A stretch of 64,000 nucleotides of DNA. It comes from Stachybotrys elegans. Taxonomy: Eukaryota; Ascomycota; Sordariomycetes; Hypocreales; Stachybotryaceae. The stretch is from the NCBI GenBank assembly GCA_020746835.1, contig JAGPNK010000003.1, positions 496,001 through 560,000 on the forward strand, in the 5' to 3' direction. Of the stretch, positions 42,893 to 52,265 are shown piece after piece; position 1 is the stretch's first letter; each line of letters begins with the position of its first letter. The notes beneath the pieces are model-generated. The model had not been told where the DNA came from and made no database searches. It worked only from the letters and a program-made list of their open reading frames with translations. The translations under genes and the position numbers were made by a program.

Positions 42893-43100
42893 ATAAGCAA
42901 TCCAGCACATTGCGGTGGCTGGAAAACTTTGACATCCGCCGCAGCCACAAGCGTCAAGCTTTTCTCAATCGAATTTTCTAACCAATTGTTATCTATTGAT
43001 CTGATATCGTCTTTATCGTCAGAGGGGGCCTCCTCGAAGTCACTGGTCTGTATCCCATTGGGGCACACGAACGGGAAATCCCACATAAGCAATCCAGCAC
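42893..43100. repeat. 16-bp direct repeats flanking a 176-bp segment
   Basis: ATAAGCAATCCAGCAC occurs at 42893-42908 and 43085-43100 in the same orientation. The enclosed 176 bp contains, inverted, the same roughly 39-bp sequence found as an insertion at 31,303-31,341. Confidence 0.85.
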
Positions 43101-44125
43101 GATTAGCATCCTCGAGAAAGATCAGGAGTGGTCTGAACCGCCAAAACGTGACAAGCTCTACGCCATTCGAGCTACCTGAACCTCGGCCCCCTGTCTGCCA
43201 GACGGGAAACTCTCTTTAACAGGTGCAGACCTTAGGACCATGCGAGACCTTGACAACGACAAAGAGTACAACCCAACATTTGCAAAGCACCTCCAGCGAT
43301 ACTGCGACAAGCATGACTGAGAACCATTGACGCGTCCAGGAGGCATGCAAGCTTAGTGAAAAAGCCCAAGAATTCTTTGGGTGTCTCGAGCTCGCTGGGA
43401 GTCGCGCCGACAGTGATCTTCCATCCCGCTCGCCGGCTCCTTCTATGCCGCGCCAGTCTTCCCTGAATGCGCATCTGCTAGTCTTCGCCGAGGCGAATTG
43501 CCCATGGATCTCTTCATCCTGCCTGCGAAACTCCCAGAATCTTGCCATACTTGTGATCTACCCGGGGTCTTGATCACCACCAGGCAGGCGATGCCTGGAA
43601 TGAGTCAGTTTCCTCAAGGAGCTCCCCAATGTACAAATAGCAGCAATGTGCCTATTTGTAGCAGGAATCTCTTTTCTATTCAATGCACATTTTTCTACAG
43701 CCTCTATATATCATCTTGTATGTAACGCGGTATGGGTGAGGAGGAAAAGGCATTGTTAGTCGTCAATGCCTCGTTAGCTTAATCACGGTACACAGCGCCA
43801 CCGTCCAGATGGCAGCTAACAGTGGCTCGGAAGAAAGGTCTCTCTGGCACTATAGACAATATCAAATCAATATATAGCAAGAAGAAAATAGGTCTTTTCG
43901 CAGTATTCATCCTAACCTTCGTTTCTCTGGGGGAGTTGCGGCAGGGCCCGGCGGGCAGAGAAGGTTCGGGAAGTCAGACAGATGGGTAGATTGCGTATTG
44001 CTCCTCCATCACAAGATGAACCGGAATTTACTTCATTCAAGTCCATATATGTGGTGTAATAGCTGCCTAACACTATCGCGACATACAATCGCCATCAGCT
44101 TCCCCCATTCCAGCGAGCACTACCC
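43101..44125. other. Right end of the degenerate region
   Basis: Short open frames only. One plus-strand segment (RDLDNDKEYNPTFAKHLQRY, about 43,240-43,300) looks like eroded coding sequence ending in a stop at 43,317-43,319. From about 43,700 to the O-methyltransferase 3' end nothing is recognisable. Confidence 0.45.
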
Positions 44126-45571
44126 CTACTCAAGCCCAACCTCAATCACGCCTAACAAGCTGTTGAACGGCTGCACGATTTGTTTGATCTTCATGCTGGG
44201 ATGGGCCGCGAGCAGTAGGTCTGTCAATTGCGTCTCGGAGCGCTCATGCGAATTGTGGCTCTGCAACATGGTCAGGTCGCGAACACGGAGACGTCCCTCC
44301 TCTGTCCGAGACCCTGCACCGGGAGTAGGCAAGATGGTATCCATCAGCAACAGCCTCGCGTCTGGCCCGGATGCCCGGAGCGCATGGAACAAGTGGCTAA
44401 GGATCAGAATCGCCTTGTCATCATCCCAGTCATGAAGGACCTGCCGCACCAAGTACACGTCCCCTTTGCCGCTACACTCCCAGCCTTCGGGGCGCTCTGG
44501 CTGGGCAGTAAAGAAGTCGTGTGCTTGCAGCACTACGGGTATGCTTCCGCCCTGCACGCTAAAAGTCATCCCCTCTTGTGCTCGACGTATCACCTCTGGC
44601 CTGTCTTGTACAACAGCTCTTAAGCCAGGAAATGCCTGAGCAAGGGCAATGCTAACATGACCGGCGCTGCCGCCGACATCAACGAGAACACCTTGCCTAG
44701 CTGCAAGGGCTTCCCATCCAGGCCTCCAGCACTCAATGAGATGGCGGACGGTGAGCCCCTCGCTCTGGGCCGAGGCTCGCATGTAAGAGGCAAGTGCCGC
44801 CAGCAGCTTGGGATGCTCCGCGAGGTGGCGAAACACGGGCTTGTCAGTGTTCCAGGCGGCATTGTAGGCAGTGCGATCCTCGCCAGGAGCTCCCTCCCAG
44901 CGCTCGGTAGCTTCCACCATGTGAGAGACCATGGGGGCGCTGAAACTGGTGATGAAGCGAGCCCATTCGAGGAGCTGTGGCTGGGTGGCAATGGCTGCGG
45001 ATAGTGGTGTGTGGCACAATTGGCCGGGCGTTGGTTCCGCGAGAAAGCCGGTCAGCATGGCCATGCGAGCGATTCGACGTAGATGGTCTTCGGGGACCTG
45101 CATGTCATTCGCCACCTGGGTGTATGTGCGAGCTTCATACAGAGGTGATGTCTTAATGGCCGCATCTTGGTCTGTCTGAGCTTTGTTCAGTGGAAGAGCC
45201 GTTGGGATGTTGAAGTGGCAGAGCCACCTCACACTGGCGAACTAGTTGTTGGAAACACTGAGATCCTGAATGAAGTCGCTGGGATCCGTGACAAGAAGGC
45301 GAGCCTCGGTGAGTGCGTCACGCAGTGCCGTCTGTTCCGCTCTCGTGGCTGGGGGGCAGCCAGGTGGGAGAAGGGTGGCGGGATTATCCGGGCTAGGCAG
45401 CAGGCTTCTCTGTGGATGCGCGAGCTCTCTTGCTGCTGCTGCCAGACTGTCTGCATGTGCCGTGATTCTTTTAGCCAGAAGCTGTAGGGGGGTAAGGTTG
45501 TCCTCTATGGGAGCGGAGGCGCGCTCTGGTGTGGCATAGGCCTGAGAAGCAACGGGTTTTCTGTGAAGCAT
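44126..45571 (-). pseudogene. Secondary-metabolism-type O-methyltransferase with an in-frame stop
   Basis: The minus-strand frame from ATG 45571 (MLHRKPVASQ) to the stop at 44126 spans 482 codons and is interrupted only by TAG at 45242-45244 (codon 110). The sequence reads DFIQDLSVSNN-stop-FASVRWLCHFNIP; relatives usually have Gln or a similar residue here, so a single CAG-to-TAG change explains it. Downstream it has SAM-binding motif VLVDVGGSAGHVSIA, and catalytic-region YLVRQVLHDWDDDKAILIL. It resembles fungal SAM-dependent O-methyltransferases of aromatic or polyketide metabolites (AdoMet_MTases family 2). No biosynthetic core gene lies beside it. It is a pseudogene unless the stop is read through or is a sequencing error. 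Confidence 0.8.
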
Positions 45572-46520
45572 GATGGATGTACTACTGATGGAGGTCTTGA
45601 TGTGAGAATGGAGAGCAAGGTGGCCTGGCATATATGCTTCTTCAAAGCCCTTCCGGTGTGACGCGGAGATGTAACCATGAAGGTGGCTTCCAACGCCCAA
45701 TAACAGTACTGAAGGGAGTTAGATGAATGGCCCCCAGATTTGATCCCTCTCTCTCTGGAACTCTGAGGATTGGTTCGCAGCCTAGCTGTAGAAGGATGCG
45801 ATGGTCTCTCTCCATGCTCCGTCAATAGGCCATACTGGAAGTTGCCATGTGCCTCTGAGTCACCTACACGACTCCAGCATCTTTGAGGAGCTTGCCGCAC
45901 TGGCATGATGAAGAGCCACACACGGAGCTTCCCCGGGTCCATCCGGGGCTCGACGCCGATCCGCCGACGCCAAAATACTGATCCTAGGCCGAACTACCCT
46001 GCAGTTGCGGCCGTGCCACTCGATGCTCTGCCTCCTCTGACATATAATTCTCGATCCGGTCAGCACATCGCCCGTTCCCTTAAATCAACGGTGATTCCAA
46101 CCCAAAACGGATGCGTCGCTCGCGGGCAGTTATTATTGGGCACATCTTTGTGGGGTTGCGAGTTTGTCAAGACACACCGAGACATTTGATGGCTAAGATT
46201 ATACCCACGTTGCGACGATGTTTGCGCTTCGGGAGAGTTTCATTGTCACCGAAACCCTAAATGGAGACAATTGGACACGACGGTTTGTAACCATTTGGAA
46301 GCTTCCGTCAGAGGGAAAAGTTCTCGCAGCAACTTAGACTGCCCATCAAAAATAAAGTTGCCGTCACGCTACTTCCATGCATTTCTTCCCATGGACTTTT
46401 GCATATCTGCCTCTTCTTCTTCATATCTGACCTCTCTTGACGCTCTTCGATGAAGTTTTGATCTACAGCAAAGCGGTATCTCATCCACACAGACACATAT
46501 ATACCTACACATTGCCCAAC
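45572..46520. other. Divergent region between the O-methyltransferase and F-box genes
   Basis: No supportable gene. It probably contains both promoters. A TATATA is present near 46,498, about 20 bp ahead of the F-box start. Confidence 0.5.
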
Positions 46521-47528
46521 ATGTCCTCTGAACTGGCGCATCTATCCAGCTCCACTACGACTTCACCATCACTCACGACTGTTCCTGCCGACATATTCCG
46601 CCTCATCGCGGATATCCTACCTCCAAGCTCCCTCATGTGCCTTGCCATGACATGCCGAGGCTTCAAGCAGACCATCTTCAAGAATCTCCCCAACTCGCGG
46701 CCGATGAATGAGGGCGAGAAGTTGAAGCTTTTGTCATGCCTGGAACGGGACATTCCCGAGCAGTACTGCTGCTATTTGTGTACGAAGCTGCACAAATGGA
46801 GCCCCTTGTGGGCCATAAATGAAAATGGAAAACCGACCGTTCGCCCCCCTCAATGCAGTTCCTTAGGCGATCTTATTCATAGGAACTCCTACCGTCTACC
46901 GTGGGCATACGCCACGCTGGCAATGAGGCGTTATAACTACGGCCCTTCCTATGGCATCCCGTGCCGCAACCTCAATGCCGTGGTTGACATTGCCCCCACG
47001 TTCTCGGGCGTAGAGTACCGACAGATTTGGGAGGTACAGATTCTCGGGGGCAGCTTGTGTTTACGATCCTGGTACCTCTTTCGCCATTCGAGTCAGGAGG
47101 TTCTCCGACGCTTCTTGGTCGTAAGGCGCCTGGATCTATGCGACCATCTCAGAATAGAAGAGGGTGGATGCCATGGGCAATGGATAGAATCGAGTGATGA
47201 GATTGCCGAATTCATGGGCGGGGACCGCGACACATGCTGTGGTTCACCTTTCCAGCACACCGATATTCACTCGTTTACCAGGTGCCAATACTGCAACACA
47301 GATGTCGAGATGGAGGTAGGATGGATAGAGAGCCGGCAGAAATGGTGCGCCAGGCTTACAGTTTACCACGTTATGGCGCCCCGGATGGCTTTGGATGACG
47401 GGCGATCGAGATGGTTTAAGTACCAACACAGCGACACGGTTGAAAACCCGCCTTCGGACCTTATGGCCATGGAAACGGCCTGGGGTGACATGAGCGGCTA
47501 TCGCTCCCTTTCCCATTCTTCAGCATGA
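46521..47528 (+). CDS. F-box domain protein
   Basis: Single exon, 335 residues, starting at ATG 46521 (CAACATGTCC). An F-box-like motif lies at about residues 18-53 (TVPADIFRLIADILPPSSLM, CLAMTCRGFKQTIF). F-box proteins recruit substrates to SCF ubiquitin ligases through Skp1. The remainder has several Cys pairs (CCYLCTKLHKWSPL; CQYCNTDVEMEVGW) that could bind zinc, a layout common in expanded fungal F-box families. No leucine-rich or WD repeats are visible, so the substrate-recognition part is undefined. Confidence 0.8.
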   Translation: MSSELAHLSSSTTTSPSLTTVPADIFRLIADILPPSSLMCLAMTCRGFKQTIFKNLPNSRPMNEGEKLKLLSCLERDIPEQYCCYLCTKLHKWSPLWAINENGKPTVRPPQCSSLGDLIHRNSYRLPWAYATLAMRRYNYGPSYGIPCRNLNAVVDIAPTFSGVEYRQIWEVQILGGSLCLRSWYLFRHSSQEVLRRFLVVRRLDLCDHLRIEEGGCHGQWIESSDEIAEFMGGDRDTCCGSPFQHTDIHSFTRCQYCNTDVEMEVGWIESRQKWCARLTVYHVMAPRMALDDGRSRWFKYQHSDTVENPPSDLMAMETAWGDMSGYRSLSHSSA

Positions 47529-47865
47529 GAGGGAAGGCACATAGATCCGGAGTGACTGTTGAAGTGTGAACTTCAACATCTCAAGTCCTTCCACGCCTTA
47601 CTGACTGCCACCAGGATAAGCCTATTTGTCGGGTGAAATGGGCAAGAAGCCCTGGAAGTCTACAGGAAATGCTGCCAAGGAAGTGTGTGAGGGATGAAGG
47701 GTTATCCATGATGGTTAGACGGAGTTTTACTAGATGTTGGGGTCCATTTGGTCCATTCGAACCACACGAACGCGTATTGAAACAGTTTTAGCACACTACC
47801 TCGTTGAAAATCCAAGCCATAAAAGGGAAACCTGCACGCTGTAGTCATTATCCTATTCTAGCATG
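47529..47865. other. Convergent intergenic region
   Basis: Lies between the F-box gene and the adenylyltransferase 3' ends. Nothing recognisable. Confidence 0.5.
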
Positions 47866-49104
47866 CTATGCCGCCGCCCTCTTCGAGGCCCGCTGCTGCC
47901 GTATTGCCGTGCTGCTAATCTTGGTCGAAAAGTCTTCCACTGTTGCCTGAGCCATGTTGTCATCAACCTCGCGCGTATCCAGCACATCAATCTCGAAGAC
48001 CTCCAGTGGTGCCCATCCCTTTTCCTGACGCTTGTCGTTGATGGCTTTGCCGCCAGCGCGCGTCTCTCCCGATACAACGATGGCGAATACGTTCTCCTCG
48101 TGAATTGGCGGGCCAAAAGGATCGCTGATGGCTACGCAGCGCACAACCACGGCGCCATCACGCAGCGTTGCATGCAGCTCATTTTCTCTGGGCGATGTTG
48201 TTGGCGGCGAGGCTTGCGTGGAGTTCTCGAGCGTGGTGGCGAGCACGGAGATGGCGGCTCGGGCGCGCTGGTCCCATCCTTGCAGCTCCTCGCTGAACTT
48301 CTTGTTCTTGAGCAACTCGTCGGCTGCGATGCCGATGATGAGCTCGCTCTTCTCGCCAGTCTTGGGCACGGCGAGAAGCAGAGCGGCAGCTTGCAGGAGC
48401 AGCTTGTGGCCAGGGTGGAGGTGGTCAAAGGTGCCGCCTAGGCAGACGCACTTGAAAGGTGCTACGGCAGGACCGACTTCGGCATTGCGGGCTTCTGTGG
48501 ACATGGAGATGCCGTCTTGGACCTCGACAAGCTGGTTCTGGAGAAACGACTGGCGGCCCTCGGAGTAGGCCAGGAAATCACGAAGAACCTGGTAACCAGG
48601 CTCGCTGGAGGGATGGAAGACTGTGGCCCATGGGTGCACCGTGTATGCGAAAGCAGGCAGATCGCGAATGACAGTGCCGTTAGCCTCGGTGAAGGTGCCG
48701 TCGTAGTTGCGCTGGTACGTCTTGTCGGCAACAAAGTCGACCAGAACAAAAGTCGCATCCAAGGAGCCAGCGCCATCTCCAAGCGCGGCATCGATGTCGT
48801 TGTCGGCGCAGATGATGGCGAGAATGGTGTACAGCCCCGCGAGCAAGGACTGGGCGTATCCCCAGCGGACCTGGGGTGGTGCGTACCCCGGCGTGAGGAC
48901 AGGAGCAGCGACGGCGATGACGAGCTTTGTGGGTGATGGGGAGGGTGATGAGGGCTGTGAAGAGGACGAGGCAATGAGGTTGAGCTTGGTGAGCGTGGCC
49001 GTGATGGGCGTCTGGTAGGCGGCGCTCAGCGTGGGGCGCGTGAGGGGCCGAGGCGGCGAGGGGAGCAGCAGGAGATGCGGCGAGTCCGCGGGCGACGGAG
49101 GCAT
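47866..49104 (-). CDS. CAB4: Phosphopantetheine adenylyltransferase (CoA biosynthesis)
   Basis: Intronless, 412 residues, ATG at 49104. The C-terminal half is a nucleotidyltransferase: CVCLGGTFDHLHPGHKLLL at about residue 221 carries the TxxHxGH signature, and FSTKISSTAIR near the end is the ISSTxxR motif. The enzyme adenylates 4'-phosphopantetheine to dephospho-CoA, the penultimate CoA step; in yeast this is Cab4, a stand-alone PPAT. The N-terminal 210 residues are characteristic of the longer fungal and animal forms and contain no kinase P-loop. No dephospho-CoA kinase domain follows, so it is monofunctional. Confidence 0.92.
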   Translation of the reverse strand: MPPSPADSPHLLLLPSPPRPLTRPTLSAAYQTPITATLTKLNLIASSSSQPSSPSPSPTKLVIAVAAPVLTPGYAPPQVRWGYAQSLLAGLYTILAIICADNDIDAALGDGAGSLDATFVLVDFVADKTYQRNYDGTFTEANGTVIRDLPAFAYTVHPWATVFHPSSEPGYQVLRDFLAYSEGRQSFLQNQLVEVQDGISMSTEARNAEVGPAVAPFKCVCLGGTFDHLHPGHKLLLQAAALLLAVPKTGEKSELIIGIAADELLKNKKFSEELQGWDQRARAAISVLATTLENSTQASPPTTSPRENELHATLRDGAVVVRCVAISDPFGPPIHEENVFAIVVSGETRAGGKAINDKRQEKGWAPLEVFEIDVLDTREVDDNMAQATVEDFSTKISSTAIRQQRASKRAAA

Positions 49105-49712
49105 GATGGAATATTATTCTCTTGAGTTTGTAGATGAAAGAGTTTATCTCAAGAGTATGTTTCGGAGGTGCTGGAATGGCACGTATTATGTCATTTGAGT
49201 GCGCGTGAAAAGGTGGGGGAGGGGTAACTGTCATGTCGTCCCATTAGAGTTATCTTATCCATCTCCCTCCCTACACTTAGTACATGTCAGTTTGCATAGC
49301 AGTCTATGGTTCTGTGTGTCGGGGAGTTTGGTCTATCTTTCTTAGATTTAATCATGCAAAGGACGGATTTGTCCGCTCCTCACGTTCCGTCTTTGAATGA
49401 AGCCTTCCGCCACCCTAGCCTCAGCCATGTCGAGACCAACATCGGCACATGAAACACCATCACGAGCCACACAGTGCCATCACGAAGCAGGCTATTTACC
49501 AGCTGCCACATGTATGTGTACATCCCATGATCAAGCATTGCTGACAACACTGTGGTATGTTTGTGCTTGCGCCTGGCAAACGGACTCGCTAGTACTTTGG
49601 AACCCCCGGAAAACACATCGAAAGTAAGCTATTATTGTCAATCTATCGCTAAGTGGTACAGTGCTGATCTTATAATGCGCCCCCATCCTACACGCTCGAT
49701 GCCACCTATCAT
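49105..49712. other. Intergenic region
   Basis: Upstream of the adenylyltransferase and downstream of the J-protein, both on the minus strand. No coding signal. Confidence 0.5.
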
Positions 49713-51030
49713 TCATCCGCCTTCCTTAAGAGCCACGCGACAGTCGGCGCAAGCTACTACCTGGCAACCAGGGCATCGAAACGCAAACCGAGGAGTACGC
49801 CGCTGGCAGCGCTGGCAACTGTTTGGTCCCGAAATCTGCTCCCACCATGCCCGGTGCCGACATGATGCAGTCTGCCTCGCCCCATCTCCCGGTGTTCTCC
49901 TCCTCTGAAACTTCTTAGCTCCTCGCCCCTCCTGTCTCGATTGGCCACTTGAGCGTTGAGTCTCAGACCTAGCCTGAGCAGCTTCGCGGGCCTCACGAGA
50001 GCGCTTGGCAGCAGCCTGAGTAGCTTCATATGCCTGCTGAAACTTTCTGGCGAGCTCCTCGGCAGCCTCTTCTCGCTTTTGAGCTTCTGCCGCTTGGCGT
50101 GCTCTGTATGCCTCTGCGGCCCTTGCGGCTTCCTCGTTCCTTCGACGCGCTTCGGCTTCCTGTGCAGCTCTCTCTTTCCGCAGTCTTTCTTGTTGGGCTT
50201 CTGCAAACTTCCTCTGCTCCTCCGCTTGCTGACGCCTCTGCTCAGCCTGACTCGATGAGTTATACTCTTGGTCGACTCTAGCCTTTTGTCTGAGTGCATC
50301 ACTTATCCCTTCTTGAGCCCTCTGCAGCAGCTCTTTCTTCTCTTTGAGAGCGGACGTATATTGTTGAATCTGCGCCTCGATCACCAGCATGCCTGTCCTT
50401 CGCGCTGTCGCATTACGGTTTCGTTCCTCTTGTTGTTCCGGCGTTAGCCGCCATAGGAATCCAAACCACCCACGTCTGGCTGCCTCGTCAGCCTTGTCCT
50501 TCTCAGCCTCGGCCTTCAGCTTTTCAAGAGCCGTCTTGCGCTCTCTTAATTTCGCTTGGGCCGACAATATGTCCTTCTCAAAGCTAGTCCTCTGCTGGCC
50601 CAATGTCTGCAGTAGCCTTGATAGCTCCTCTTGGCGCTGTCGGTGTTTGCGCATTGCATCTGACTCCGAATAATAGTTTGAATTCTTGTTGTTAGATGTC
50701 CCTGGGTTCGGCGCCTCATTCCATGTTCCCTGAGTCCCATATCCGCTAGCGTTCGCTGTCCTTGACGGTTGATATTGCGAATCGTACAGTCGGCGTTGGA
50801 GAGGATCGGATAGCGTTGAGTAGGCGGAGTTGAGCTGCAAGGGCGAATATTAGCATTTACATTTAACCTCCCAGACTGCATACCTTCTGGAACTTGGCAG
50901 TTGCAGCTGGATCTCCAGGATTCTTGTCTGGGTGCCGTATCTTGGCCAATCGGCGGTAGGCAGCCTTGATGGCATCTAGCTGTGCGGTTTGTGATAATTC
51001 CAACACGGCATAGTGGTCAACGTTTGCCAT
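49713..51030 (-). CDS. J-domain (DnaJ/Hsp40) protein with coiled coil and Cys-rich tail
   Basis: Two exons, 50884-51030 and 49713-50834, give 422 residues. The 49-bp intron (50835-50883, GTATGC..TTGCAG) joins KFQK to LNSAYS. The J domain occupies residues 4-66, with the HPD motif at 33-35 (KIRHPDKNPGD), needed to stimulate Hsp70 ATPase. Residues about 120-350 are a highly charged Glu/Arg/Lys/Ala-rich coiled coil. The tail has CQRCQRRTPRFAFRCPGCQV, then CADC, spacing that suggests a small zinc-binding unit. It lacks the G/F and substrate-binding domains of class A/B DnaJ, so it is a class C co-chaperone. Cellular role unknown; the pattern is common in filamentous ascomycetes. Confidence 0.85.
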
Positions 51031-52265
51031 AGGTAGATCAAGTCTCGTCGCACTCTAAGGTGCGCAGACAGACCGATAAGCGTCGTTTGTGTTGGAATAC
51101 AATCAAGAGCTGTGTCAACAGAAGAGGGGTTGAGGTTGGGTTATTGGGCCGCCCATGAAAAAATGTTGACTCAATGACATATCCTAATTGGTTATGCTGC
51201 TGTTTACAAACACAAGAAGTACCCCAATCAGCGGGAGCCATACTAGGACCTTGTGTAACGTGCAGCTCTTGATCAGTTAAATGGTCGAGCGCTGCAGACA
51301 TCCAAACTGGCGTGGCTACTGAAACAAATAGCAATCCTCACGACCTGGGCGACACAGCCAGACTCACTCGTCTATTGAAGCATGTTGAGTGAAATTCTCA
51401 TAGCAAGTCCTTTTTAGTGTGAACACTTAACATGAGGTGCAGGACGACGAGGAGACCCTTCACAATCTGCATATCGGGTGTCAGACAGTATGGAAGCAAG
51501 CAAGCAAGCAAGGTCGGCATTCTCATTCGAGTTTCGAGATGTCAAAGAATCGAGATCTAACGACAACAAAGAAAGGATGCCGCCGCTCGGCCGATCCGTG
51601 TCCCCATGGCGTGCAGGTACACTTGGTGGTGGGTGCTTGACGTGGTTTGTGAAACAAAGTCGGGCCATGTCCATGTGCCCGGCACGCGGTCCGGTTCCTT
51701 TGGCCAGCACGCCGCGCTGTTCAATGATTTGCCTCGTCTTCACCATGGCTGGTATGTTTGCTGGCCTTGCTCCCACGACCAAACTTACTGCAAACACCCT
51801 ACACTCTCAACCCAAGCCTGATGGATGATGGACAACTGGGAAACGTCATCCCTAAAGTTTGCTCCGATGAAAGGGTATAGAACTTGGACCTTTCCGAGAG
51901 ACAGCGCACAGGTCCCCTGCGGCATGCAAACAACAAAGAAATTCCGTGAGGCTCAAGCTGTGCTGCTTTCTAACAATGAAGTTGGAAGCATGGACCCGCG
52001 GTCCCGGCGCCGGGCATCCGTTGGTCATGGGACCGATATAGCACAGTGATTCACACTCCCAAGAGGCGGATCTGCCGCAGACACGTTTGCTGGGATTTGT
52101 GATTCTGATGATAAGTTCACTGAAATCCCAGTTTGCCGCATCAGACCTGTGCTTCACATTATCGCTTCCCCTTTTATTTCCACACCCTCTGTCGCCCGCG
52201 ATCCCATCCTCAGCCCTTCAACAACAACAAAATCTAGTCTTTAGTACACTCTTTACCGAGCAATT
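51031..52265. other. Gene-free divergent region
   Basis: About 1.2 kb between the J-protein and the zinc-finger protein, transcribed away from each other. Several short frames overlap on both strands without family resemblance. No repeat of note. Confidence 0.5.

Noticed and set aside
27500..43600. Repeat-induced point mutation as the cause of decay in the island
   Set aside because: The region is not strikingly AT-rich and decay shows frameshifts and partial duplications rather than dense C-to-T changes. A dinucleotide-index calculation would settle it.
45190..45300. An intron that would remove the O-methyltransferase stop codon
   Set aside because: The codons on both sides of the TAG match the conserved family sequence in one frame, and no good donor precedes it.
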